A stretch of DNA of 64,000 nucleotides from Vicia villosa (taxonomy: Eukaryota; Streptophyta; Magnoliopsida; Fabales; Fabaceae), in the NCBI RefSeq assembly GCF_029867415.1, contig NC_081184.1:78280364-78344363 (forward strand). Direction: 5' to 3'. The notes under the pieces were generated by a model. It searched no databases. It was not told the origin of the DNA and was given only the letters and a program-made list of their open reading frames with translations. A program made the translations under genes and the position numbers. This document shows positions 32,891-44,088 of this stretch, piece by piece (position 1 is the stretch's first letter; the number at the start of each line of letters is the position of its first letter).

Positions 32891-33298
32891 TTCTGAACTT
32901 CACCTCTCTAATTTAAGCACTCTTTGTGAAATAGCTCGATTCTATCTTGTTCAGCATCATCAGAGGATTGAAAACCCTCTATCATCATTCATTTATCTTT
33001 CAGTATAGTCATTTAATTTGATTTTGAAATTTTAGGGTTCTTCACGATTTCTGGTAAATTAGTTAGATGTAGTTAATATTAATCCATGTTAGTTACATAT
33101 TCAAAATCGTGAGTGAATTTAGAGCAAGTTTCATGTTTACATCGTTGCAAATAGTTGAGAAACGAGTAAGTTCAGAAATTCAAAAATGGAGAACTTGAGG
33201 TTGAAGACGAAGATGGTGAAGCGCGCCATTTTTGAAATCTCAGGGCAAAGTTTATTTTATTTTGAGTGATAGGTGTTTTATAAACGACTGAACAAACT

Positions 33299-33378
33299 TG
33301 CCCCAGTGGCCACACATACGCCCTTAGTCTCATCATGCCTCAAGTCTGGGGTTCGAATCCCCCTCGCCCCAGACTTTT
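33299..33378 (+). other. tRNA-like module 1 in the Ogre LTR
   Basis: A perfect B box GGTTCGAATCC (33350-33360) sits within AGTCTGGGG…CCCCAGACT, followed by TTTTT at 33374, a possible Pol III stop. A weaker A-box-like CCCCAGTGGCC is about 45 bp upstream. The solo LTR has the same module at 38299-38380. No complete tRNA cloverleaf was built by eye. Confidence 0.65.
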
Positions 33379-33454
33379 TGCTTCATTTATTTTTCAATGT
33401 TTTGCTACTTGTTTGAAAATATAATAAGTTGGATGTGCATCTTAAACAAACTGC

Positions 33455-33530
33455 GCGCGTAGCCCAGATGGTGGGTGTTTTGGCCAATGACTTGGAGGGC
33501 GTGAGTTCAACCCCTCTAGGTGACAAAACC
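33455..33530 (+). other. tRNA-like module 2 in the Ogre LTR
   Basis: A box TAGCCCAGATGG (33460-33471) fits the relaxed consensus. The B box AGTTCAACCCC (33504-33514) is one base off, and a T run follows near 33532. The matching module in the solo LTR (38462-38520) differs greatly in sequence but again has an A box and a B box. Confidence 0.6.
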
Positions 33531-35782
33531 ATTTTTTTTATCACTTTTCACACTAAATTTCTTCACAACTTCACACAATTAATTCACCTATCAAATTAAT
33601 TTATTTTTACTTCATTTTTCACACACTTATTATTTAATATACCTATTTTGGGAATAATAAAAAAAATCATAAAAATATTATTTATTTCATATATTTTTAT
33701 TAGGTTTAAAATAGTATGTTTTAAGTGTTTTCTTTAATACTTTAAATACATATATTCACTTTGTTTTAACCTAATCATTTTGTAAATAAAGTTTATGATA
33801 AAACCCTAATTGTTTAGGTCTTAATTAAGTAAAAATCTTTATTTTTACCTTGATTAAGTTGACTTTTGTCAATATTCAAAACTGTTTTCAATCTCCGATT
33901 AAATCAAATGATTAGGGTTTTCAAACAACAAAACCTTGTATCATTCAAAATCATTTTCAAATTGCTCTCATAACCAGTACTGTAAAGTACTGGGCCTCTA
34001 ATAGAGTGTAAGTCCCAAAAACCTTCTCTTCTTAGCTTGTTTTCAAAACTGTATTTTCAAAATCTTCTTTCTGTTTTCAAAACATTCTTCTGGTATTTGA
34101 AGGGCATTATTCCCGGTGAAACTCTTCAGATACCTATGTGACCTTTGTCCATCTTCACTTCTTCTGTTTTCAAAAACCATTAACTGTTTATAATAAATAT
34201 TCAACTGTTATCAACAAAACAACAAAAATTACTGTTGAGGCTCTGTACATACTTCTTCAATGGCCTCCACTCCATCCAGGTTAGGCTTTACAAGCTTTCA
34301 ATTTACAGTCTTTATTTAAATTACTGTCAAATATAAATTGTGCATATATTAGTTTAGAACTACGTTTGAGTATAAACCTTAGGACAGTTAAACTATATAT
34401 ATATATATTATAGGAATATGACCTAGGATTGAGAATGTCTTCCCGGTGAAGGCTCTTTCCTAATTAGAGATCTGTAGTTCAAACCCCCAAGATGAATTAT
34501 TCCCGGTGAAACATCTTGGCAAAAACCTTAGAATCCAAATAATAGGACACATCCACCCAAAGAGGAATTATTCCCGGTGAAACCTCTTACCCATTTGCTT
34601 AGAGCCAAAATAAGTTCAAAACTACATAGCTTTCTCTTGTGCTATAACAAGGACCCTCGATTAGCCTCCTCTTGGGCTTTGTACAAGGACCCACAGGCTT
34701 CTTAAAAGCATTTCCAGCTTCCTCTTGAGCTTGTATACAAGGACCCATCAGGTTTCTTATAAACATAGGAACAGGTCTTTAGCCACCTTTTAGCCTACCC
34801 TGGTGAGTTTCTTCCAATTTAAACCAGACTTTAAACAAGCTAAGTTTGTCTCAATTTTGCATTGAGTACACCTTTTGGAATGAGAGACATGGACAGTCTC
34901 TGTCACCCTTATCTTCACCAATCTTCATTAGCAGAGTCTAGGATCCATGCTTTGGGTCATCCTCAGCATTGAGTCAGCCTTCATCTTGGGCTTTAAACAA
35001 GAAGTCTCCATTAGATAATCTTTCTGCCATTCATTTCAATAAAAACCCCTGGAAAGGGTTAGCCTCCAAAGTCAATTAAAATCAACCTCCATTTCAAAAT
35101 CCCTGGAAAGGGTTAGCTTCCACACATTCTTTCATTTCAATAAAAATCCCTGGAAAGGGTTAGCCTCCAAAGTCAATTAATAAATAATTTCATTCTCTTA
35201 GGAGATAATTTCCCAAAAAGAGTCAAAACCCCTGGAAAGGGTCAGCCTCCAAAAAACATGATAAAGTCAGTCTTTTACCAAACAATTTCTCCAGCTGAGT
35301 CAAAATCCCTGGAAAGGGTTAGCTTCCAAAGAAAAACAGTCTTTTAATAAATAAAATCTCCTCAGTAGAGTCAAAACCAACAAAAACAGTTAGCCTTAAC
35401 CTTGGGCTTCATACAAGGCACCCAAACAATAAAACTCCCCTGTCAAGAGTCAGCCTCAACCTTGGGCATTGTACAAGGCAGATAATAGAGTCTCCCCAGT
35501 GAGTTCTTCATCACTCAGTAGCCACAACCTTGGGCTTTGTACAAGGCAGATAAACCATATTTTTCACGTGTCAAAGATTCCTAACACTTAGGATCTTTCC
35601 CCATATAGTCATCCATACTTAATTCATTTAAGAGTCCGCCACAACCTTGGGCTTTGTACAAGGCAGAAAATAATGTTTTCCCTAGCAACAGTCAGCCACA
35701 ATCTTGGGCTTTGTACAAGGCACATAAAATAGAGTCATTCATAGTCTTAAAAATTCAATTATCCTCAACAGTTAGCCACAAC

Positions 35783-35787
35783 CTTGG
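35783..35787 (+). repeat. Target site duplication CTTGG, left copy
   Basis: CTTGG precedes TGTCATACCC at 35788 and recurs at 41842-41846, just after CCACCACA. Confidence 0.95.
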
Positions 35788-37339
35788 TGTCATACCCTAA
35801 TTTTTGACCCCCCTGAGATGACATATCTTCAGGATTTTCATCAGGACAAGACAAGTACCCAGAGCAGTCATTTCTCCATCTGGTACCTAATCGAGGATGT
35901 TCAAAGACAAGAAAGCTCAGGCAAAGGATCAATCAATACAAAGATTAGTTTCTAATACAATCATAGGGCCCAAGAACTTCATTTTTTCTCATCTATGATT
36001 GATTAGACATCCAGTCATCTGAGTACAGGTTTACTCAGGTCACCAGACTAGGGTTTTGAGCCTATCAAGGACTGAAATCAGGGATCACATTTGGGAAACC
36101 CTAAAAAACCTCAGAGGGTCATTCAAAGACATCAATCATCTTCAAATAACTCATATGACAAGATCTACTAGACATCACACTTCAATTCAAAGTCTACAGT
36201 CATTATTTTCACATGGTCGACAAATTAGGGTTTTGACCTAATTCACCAAGATAGTTGACTTTTGATCAGGGCATGAATCCAAAACTCAAGACATGATTCA
36301 AGGATCTCTACTACCTCCATATAATCCATTTATATCATCCATTTGGGGAGAAGATCTTATTTCTACACAAAAGCCCAAAAATTCACTTTGTCAGGAAAAA
36401 GTCAACTGTGAAGGATCATCATTGACTTTTAAGGTTTTTGGTCAAAAAATGACTTTCAAAGATCAATATCATCAATATATGGATGTCAAAGTCATTTGGC
36501 CAAAGAAATTCAAAGAAATTCATCAAGGAGCGAAAAGTCGGGAATTAGGGTTTTTGAAGGCATGGTGAGATCTCAAAATTTCACCTACACAACTCAAAAA
36601 ACTTCCAACATGAAAGTTGTAGATCTTGCCAAATAAAACAACATCTTACAAGGGAACTTTTTTCAAAAGATCAACCATTTATGAAGTTTTGGAAATTTTG
36701 GAGTTTAGGTCATAAACACTTAGAAATTTTTCTAAGTGTTTTAACCTAATTTTCTTCCAACTTTGGGCTCATTTTTCACAAATTTCCCAAATGATTCTGA
36801 AGAAGACATAAACTAATGATTTAAAGTAGATGTTTAGGGCTTTCCAAATTGTGTTCAACCTTCTCCAAATTCAATTTGAGCTAAGAGTTATGCTTGTTCA
36901 AAGTTGGCCTCATGAAGTAAAATTATAGGTCATGGACACTTTTGGACTTTGCAAATTTTGTGCAAATAACCTCTCTTATGGATGCTACACGACCCATAAC
37001 ATATCTGAAACAATGCCATGCATTCATTTTCACCATGCCATAAGGATTGAAGAAGATTCTAAAAACAAGAACATGTGATTATGTAATGATTACATTTGTG
37101 AATTTATGGCAAATTGATGAATCACCCAAGGAATCTTCTCACCAACCAATTAGAGCTCATTTCTGGCTCAAAATTGTCCCCTAAGATCAAGCAAAATCGA
37201 GGGCTAGGGGATTGATCAAATGGAATCAAAATTCTCATCATTGCATAAGAGATATTTGCAAACTTCCTTCATGCTTAAGAAACCAAACTTCTTTCATTAA
37301 GCAAGCTCACTCTTCTGCAACTATACTGAACCAATTGCC

Positions 37340-37348
37340 TATAAATAG
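37340..37348 (+). promoter_or_regulatory. TATA box, Ogre-family solo LTR
   Basis: TATAAATAG in the same context (TTGCCTATAAATAG) as at 32340. Confidence 0.75.
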
Positions 37349-38298
37349 AGGCCTCATTCTCATTCAAAAAAACACACCAAAGCAACCATATTACTTGCTT
37401 TCTCTTTCTCTTCTCTTGTTCATTGTTTTTCAAAGTTCCTTGGCAAGAAGAATCGATTTCTTCAAACCAGAGCTTATCTTTGGGAAGTGAACATTCTAAC
37501 ATCTCAAGGGAGGTCATTTGAGGTGATCCAAGCACCTGGATCACTTCTGTAGGTGGAGGAACACCATTGTTGCTCTCACTTTGGAGCATCTGCAGTTGGA
37601 GGTCCATGGAGTGATTCAGAAGGTTTCAAGGCAAGCCAATCATCCAGACACACTCCTCAGGTCATAGTGAAGCTAACCAGATAGCTGCAGCTCATCTGTA
37701 ACTCGAGAATCAACACCCTCCATGTTCACTTGAAGCTGAAATCGAGGGAGGTCCATAGAACGATTCAGGAGGTTTGAGGTCATTACAAGCATTCAGTTAG
37801 CATCACTGAGCCACAAGGAAGCTTTTGGGATCATTCATACAAGCCCAGTTGCTCTCTATCATCCTCACGATCTCCATTTTCAGAGGTAAGTTTCTGAACT
37901 CCCTCTCTTTAATTTAAGTACTCTTTATGAAATAGCTCGATTCTATCTTGTTCAGCATCATCAGAGGATTGAAAACCCTCTATCATCATCCATTTATCTT
38001 TCAGCATAGTCATTTAATTTAATTTTGAAATTTTAGGGTTCTTCACGATTTCTGGTAAATTAGTTAGATGTAGTTAATGATAGTTCATGTTAGTTACATA
38101 TTTAGAATCGTGAGTGAATTTAGAGCAAGTTTCATGTTTACATCGTTGCAAATGGTTGAGAAACGAGTAAGTTCAGAAATTCAAAAATGGAGAGCTTGAG
38201 GTTGAAGACGAAGATGGTGGTGGCGCGCAAATTTGAATTCTCAGGGCAGGGTTTATTTTATTTTGAGTAGTATGCGTTTTACAAACGAATTCATCGTT

Positions 38299-38380
38299 TG
38301 CCCTAGTGGCCTCACATGCGCTCTTAGTCTCCTCATGCCTCAAGTCTGGGGTTCGAATCCCCCTCGCCCCAGACTTTTTC
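38299..38380 (+). other. tRNA-like module 1, solo LTR copy
   Basis: B box GGTTCGAATCC at 38350-38360 within AGTCTGGGG…CCCCAGACT and followed by TTTTT, as at 33299-33378. The minus-strand ORF over this site (38173-38382) contains ARGIRTPDL, a well-known false translation of tRNA B-box sequence. Confidence 0.65.
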
Positions 38381-38461
38381 ACCCTTTTATTTTTTCAGAT
38401 TTTTCTAACTTGTTTTAAAACAAAACCAAATGCGCGCGTGTTATAGTCACCAACTGGCGTT

Positions 38462-38520
38462 TGGCTCAGTGGTGTTGTTTTGAGTGTGTGGCTATAAGGG
38501 CGTGAGTTCAAGCCTTGCTA
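38462..38520 (+). other. tRNA-like module 2, solo LTR copy
   Basis: A box TGGCTCAGTGG (38462-38472) and B box AGTTCAAGCC (38505-38514). The rest differs from 33455-33530 far more than the flanking LTR sequence does. Confidence 0.6.
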
Positions 38521-41333
38521 GGACCAAAACCTAATTTTTTATCACTTTTCTAACTTAATTCCTTCACAACTTTAACCAATTATTTAACTTATCAAATTAA
38601 TTCATTTTGACCTCATTTTTTAAACACTTGTTGATTAATATATATATTTTATAAATAATCAAAAAAATCATAAAAAATATTATTTATTTCATGTATTTTA
38701 ATTAGGTTTAAAATAGTATGTTTTAAATGTTTTCTTAAATACTTTAAAATATATATATTCATTTTGTTTTAACCTAATTACTTTGTGAATAATGTTATGA
38801 TAAAACCCTATTTATTTAGGTCTTAATTAGGTATAGATTTCATCTTTGCTTTAATTAAGTTGACTTTTGTCAATTTGCAAAATTGTTTTCAATCTCCGAT
38901 TAAACAGACGATTAAGGTTTTCAAACAACAAAACCTTATATCATTTCAATCATTTTCAACTGTTTTCATAAACAGTAAATCATTTTTAAGTGGGCCTCTA
39001 ATAGAGTGTAAGTCCCAAACACCTTCTCTTCTTAGCTTGTTTTCAAAACTGTATTTTCAAAATCTTCTTTCTATTTTCAAAACATTCTTCTGGTATTTGA
39101 AGGGCATTATTCCCGGTGAAACTCTTCAGATACCTATGTGACCTTTGTCCATCTTCACTTCTTCTGTTTTCAAAAAAACATTAACTGTTTATCATATACA
39201 TTCAACTGTTATCAACAAAACAACAAAAATACTGTTGAGGCTCTGTACATACTTCTTCAATGGCCTCCACTCCATCCAGGTTAGGCTTTACAAGCTTTCA
39301 ATTTACAGTCTTTATTTAAATTACTGTCAAATATAAACTGTACATATGTTTGTTTAGAACTGCGTTTGAGTATAAACCTTAGGACAGTTAAACTATATAT
39401 ATATATTATAGGAATATGACCTAGGATTGAGAATGTCTTCCCGGTGAAGGCTCTTTCCTAATTAGAGATATGTAGTTCAAACCCCCAAGATGAATTATTC
39501 CCGGTGAAACATCTTGGCAAAAACCTTAGAATCCAAAAATATAGGACACATCCACCCAAAGAGGAATTATTCCCGGTGAAACCTCTTACCCATTTGCTTA
39601 GAGCCAAAATAAGTTCAAAACTACATAGCTTTCTCTTGTGCTATAACAAGGACCCTCGATTAGCCTCCTCTTGGGCTTTGTACAAGGACCCACAGGCTTC
39701 TTAAAAGCATTTCCAGCTTCCTCTTGAGCTTGTATACAAGGACCCATCAGGTTTCTTATAAACATAGGAACAGGTCTTTAGTCACCTTTTAGCCTACCCT
39801 GGTGAGTTTCTTCCAATTTAAACCAGACTTTAAACAAGCTAAGTTTGTCTCAATTTTACATTGAGCACACCTTTTGGAATGAGAGACATGGACAGTCTCT
39901 GTCACCCTTATCTTCATCAATCCTCCTTAATAGAGTCTAGGATCCATGTTTTGGTCATCTTCAGCTTTGAGTCAGCCTTCATCTTGGGCTTTAAACAAGA
40001 AGTCTCCATTAGATAATCTTTCTGCCATTCATTTCCAATAAAATCCCTGGAAAGGGTTAGCCTCCAAAGTCAATTAAAATCAACCTCCTTTTCAATAAGA
40101 TCCCTGGAAAGGGTTAGCTTCCACACATTCCTTCATTTTAATGAAAACCCCTGGAAAGGGTTAGCCTCCAAAGTCAATTAATAAAAATGTCATTTCTCTT
40201 AGGAGATAATTTCCCCAAAAGAGTCAAAACCCCTGGATAGGGTCAGCCTCCAAAAACATGATAAAAGTCAATCTTTTCACAAACAATTCTACCAACTGAG
40301 TCAAAATCCCTGGAAAGGGTTAGCTTCCAAAGAAAAACAGTCTTTCAATAAATAAAATCTCCTCAGTAGAGTCCAAACCAACAAAAACAGTTAGCCTCAA
40401 CCTTGGGCTTCATGCAAGGCACCAAACAATAAAACTCCCCTGTCAAGAGTCTGCCACAACCTTGGGCTTTGTACAAGGCAGATAAACCATATTTTTCATG
40501 TGTCAAAGATTCCTAACACTTAGGATTTTTCCCCATATAGTCATCCATACTTAATTCATTTAAGAGTCCGCCACAACCTTGGGCTTTGTACAAGGCAGAA
40601 AATAATGTTTTCCCTAGCAACAGTCAGCCACAACCTTGGGCTTTGTACAAGGCACATAAAATAGAGTCATTCATAGTCTTAAAAATTCAATTATCCTCAA
40701 CAGTTAGCCACAACCTTGGGCTTTGTACAAGGCACATAAATAGAGTCTCCTTAAGTAGAGTCAGCCTCAATTCTGGGCTTTGTACAGAACACAAAAATAC
40801 CCTGTAATTAATCCCCAATGGAGTCATCTCCCAGAGTCAATAATAATTAATAAATCAATCAAAAAGCCTCAAGCTTGGGCCTCATACAAGCCAGCTAAAG
40901 TCAAATCTTTTATACAGTAGATAGACATAGCTTATCTCTCTAGAGAGATATTTTTACTACTCTACCACATTCAAACAAACAAACATTTCATTTCAATTTT
41001 AATCAAGTCTCCCATTTAGGATTTTGAAAGGCATGAGCTGGCAGTAAAACCCAGACATGTGGTAACTTTCCCTAATTTGGATGAGCATCTTTCTTTCATT
41101 TAAGAGGCATTTGACTGGTATACTTGCACATACACAAGTAAGGTCCCCCTCTTGATTGAAATGAATTCAGTTATTCTGTCACTCCTTTAAATGTTTGTGG
41201 TAGAATAGTACAAATACCTCTCTGTAGAGATAATTTCATGTCTCTTTAGTGTAAACAGAGATTTAATTCCAAGCTTCAACCTTGAGCTTTAAGCAAGGCA
41301 CCAAAAACAATTAATTTCCCTAGTTAGTTCCCC

Positions 41334-41581
41334 GAACTACATTAAGCTCTGACTTCCACTAGGGATATGTAGGCATGAGGTTCACAAGGAATCTCAGCGA
41401 GCTAATAAAATACCAAAAATAGTCAGTCTGTTTATCTGTCTGTCTTTTCAAATAATTCAATTCCTTCTCCTAACACAAAGGAGAAACTTTCCCAATCATT
41501 AGCAATAAACACAAACACAATGACACAGAGAAGGTTCCTGTAGAGTACTACAGATATGTAGGGTGCTTAAACACTTCCCTA
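41334..41581 (+). other. Conserved U5 hairpin module, solo LTR
   Basis: It has the same stems as the Ogre 5' LTR copy at 3868-4112, including CTGTAG-AGTA-CTACAG at 41538-41553. Confidence 0.7.
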
Positions 41582-41841
41582 TGTATAACCGACCTCCCGG
41601 ACTCCAGAATTTCTAGTCTAGGTGAAATCCCCACACTTAGCAAACTCCTAGGGTTTAGTTGAGATCTTTTTTCCCCTTTCCTACTCGTAGGACAAATAAG
41701 AAAGTTCGTGTGATATCGTAGGAAGAACTGAAATAAAATTCATCCCACCACGGGCGCATTCTCCTTCCAAATTTCGCGTGAAGGGTTTAGCGTGCCGTCC
41801 TCCCAAGTGAAACGGGGAGGTAAAAGAAAACGACCACCACA

Positions 41842-42965
41842 CTTGGGCTTTGTACAAGGCACACAAATAGAGTCTCCCTAAGTAGAGTCAGCCTCAATTC
41901 TGGGCTTTGTACAGAACACAAAAATACCCTGTAATTAATCCCCATTGGAGTCATCTCCCAGAAACAATAATATTAATTAATCAATCAAAAAGCCTCAAGC
42001 TTGGGCCTCATACAAGCCAGCTAAAGTCAAATCTTTTATACAGTAGATAGACATAGCTTATCTCTATAGAGAGATATTTTTACTACTCTACCACATTCAA
42101 ACAAACAAACATTTCATTTCAATTTTAATCAAGTCTCCCATTTAGGATTTTGAAAGGCATGAGCTGGCAGTAAAACCCAGACATGTGGTAACTTTCCCTA
42201 ATTTGGATAAGCATCTTTCTTTCATTTAAGAGGCATTTGACTGGTATACTTGCACATACACAAGTAAGGTCCCCCTCTTGAATGAAATGAATTCAGTTAT
42301 TCTGTCACTCCTTTAAATGTTTGTGGTAGAATAGTACAAATACCTCTCTTTAGAGATGATTTCATGTCTCTTTACTGTAAACAGAGATTTAATTCTAAGC
42401 TTCAACCTTGAGCTTCAAGCAAGGCACCCAAAAACAATTAATTTCCCTAGTTAGTTCCCCGAACTACATTAAGCTCTGACTTCCACTAGGGATATGTAGG
42501 CATGAGGTTCACAAGGAATCTCAGCGAGCTAATAAAATACCAAAAATAGTCAGTCTGTATGTCTGTCTTTTCAAATCAAATCAATTCCTTCTCCTAACAC
42601 AAAGGAGAAACTTTCCCAATCATTAGCAGCAAACACAATCACAATGACACAGAGAAGGTTCCTGTAGAGTACTACAGATATGTAGGGTGTTTAAACACTT
42701 CCCTATGTATAACCGACCTCCCGGACTCCAGAATTTCTAGTCTAGGTGAAATCCCCACACTTAGCAAACTCCTAGGGTTTAGTTGAGATCTTTTTTCCCC
42801 TTTCCTACTCGTAGGACAAATAAGAAAGTTCGTGTGATATCGTAGGAAGAACTGAAATAAAATTCATCCCACCACGGGCGCATTCTCCTTCCAAATTTCG
42901 CGTGAAGGGTTTAGCGTGCCGTCCTCCCAAGTGAAACGGGGAGGTAAAAGAAAACGACCACCACA
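41842..42965 (+). repeat. End of Ogre 3' LTR, first copy of a 1124-bp tandem duplication
   Basis: It begins with the CTTGG duplication and ends CCACCACA, and is then followed again by CTTGGGCTTTG at 42966. Its body matches the next copy (for example CTCTCTTTAGAGATG), but its last bases (GGTAAAAGAAAACGACC) match the solo LTR end. It therefore looks like a hybrid made by unequal crossing-over between the solo LTR end and the LTR remainder. Confidence 0.85.
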
Positions 42966-44088
42966 CTTGGGCTTTGTACAAGGCACACAAATAGAGTCTC
43001 CCTAAGTAGAGTCAGCCTCAATTCTGGGCTTTGTACAGAACACAAAAATACCCTGTAATTAATCCCCATTGGAGTCATCTCCCAGAAACAATAATATTAA
43101 TTAATCAATCAAAAAGCCTCAAGCTTGGGCCTCATACAAGCCAGCTAAAGTCAAATCTTTTATACAGTAGATAGACATAGCTTATCTCTATAGAGAGATA
43201 TTTTTACTACTCTACCACATTCAAACAAACAAACATTTCATTTCAATTTTAATCAAGTCTCCCATTTAGGATTTTGAAAGGCATGAGCTGGCAGTAAAAC
43301 CCAGACATGTGGTAACTTTCCCTAATTTGGATAAGCATCTTTCTTTCATTTAAGAGGCATTTGACTGGTATACTTGCACATACACAAGTAAGGTCCCCCT
43401 CTTGAATGAAATGAATTCAGTTATTCTGTCACTCCTTTAAATGTTTGTGGTAGAATAGTACAAATACCTCTCTTTAGAGATGATTTCATGTCTCTTTACT
43501 GTAAACAGAGATTTAATTCTAAGCTTCAACCTTGAGCTTCAAGCAAGGCACCCAAAAACAATTAATTTCCCTAGTTAGTTCCCCGAACTACATTAAGCTC
43601 TGACTTCCACTAGGGATATGTAGGCATGAGGTTCACAAGGAATCTCAGCGAGCTAATAAAATACCAAAAATAGTCAGTCTGTATGTCTGTCTTTTCAAAT
43701 CAAATCAATTCCTTCTCCTAACACAAAGGAGAAACTTTCCCAATCATTAGCAGCAAACACAATCACAATGACACAGAGAAGGTTCCTGTAGAGTACTACA
43801 GATATGTAGGGTGTTTAAACACTTCCCTATGTATAACCGACCTCCCGGACTCCAGAATTTCTAGTCTAGGTGAAATCCCCACACTTAGCAAACTCCTAGG
43901 GTTTAGTTGAGATCTTTTTTCCCCTTTCCTACTCGTAGGACAAATAAGAAAGTTCGTGTGATATCGTAGGAAGAACTGAAATAAAATTCATCCCACCACG
44001 GGCGCATTCTCCTTCCAAATTTCGCGTGAAGGGTTTAGCGTGCCGTCCTCCCAAGTGAAACGGGGAGGTATAGAAAACGTCCACCACA
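42966..44088 (+). repeat. End of Ogre 3' LTR, second copy (original terminus)
   Basis: It is nearly identical to 41842-42965 but ends GGTATAGAAAACGTCCACCACA, followed by unrelated GTGGGTTTTCG. This is the true 3' end of the main Ogre. Confidence 0.88.

Larger units (their letters stand above)
30811..35787 (+). repeat. 3' LTR of the main Ogre, first part
   Basis: It starts TGTCATACCC right after the PPT and is interrupted at 35787 by a solo LTR of the same family. It contains U3 with TATA at 32340, a GGTAAGT donor-like site at 32885, two tRNA-like modules (33299-33378 and 33455-33530) and the hairpin array from 34670. Without the insertion and duplication the LTR is about 6.1 kb. Short ORFs inside have no domain. 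Confidence 0.92.
35788..41841 (+). mobile_element. Solo LTR of the Ogre family inside the Ogre 3' LTR
   Basis: A 6054-bp LTR from TGTCATACCC to CCACCACA, flanked by CTTGG duplications, with no internal region. This is the product of recombination between the two LTRs of a former full element. It gives the full LTR length of the family: TATA at 37340-37348, donor-like site at 37886, tRNA-like modules at 38299-38380 and 38462-38520, hairpin array 39660-41300 and U5 module 41334-41581. Confidence 0.95.
2130..44088 (+). mobile_element. Main Ogre-type LTR retrotransposon (Ty3/gypsy, Tat clade), defective
   Basis: The order is 5' LTR, PBS, leader, ORF1, gag-pro, intron, RT-RNase H-RNase H-integrase, structured 3' region, polypurine tract, 3' LTR. 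ORF1 before gag, the intron between protease and RT, the second RNase H and LTRs of about 6 kb together define Ogre among Tat elements (family knowledge). It is interrupted by a nested element in gag-pro (9993-23452) and a solo LTR in the 3' LTR (35788-41841). Lesions seen: TAG in gag at 7408-7410, the nested insertion, and Asp to Asn at an integrase catalytic position (27719-27721). The bases after the element are GTGGG; the matching left duplication is outside the window. It appears to have inserted into the leader of the minus-strand element at 44089-53473. Confidence 0.9.

Noticed and set aside
33299..33530. True, functional tRNA genes
   Set aside because: No full cloverleaf with matched acceptor and anticodon arms could be built by eye, so they are called tRNA-like only.
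38173..38382. Minus-strand ORF containing ARGIRTPDLRHE, which looks like a conserved protein motif
   Set aside because: This peptide is a familiar false translation of a tRNA B-box and its flanks; here it overlies the tRNA-like module at 38299-38380.
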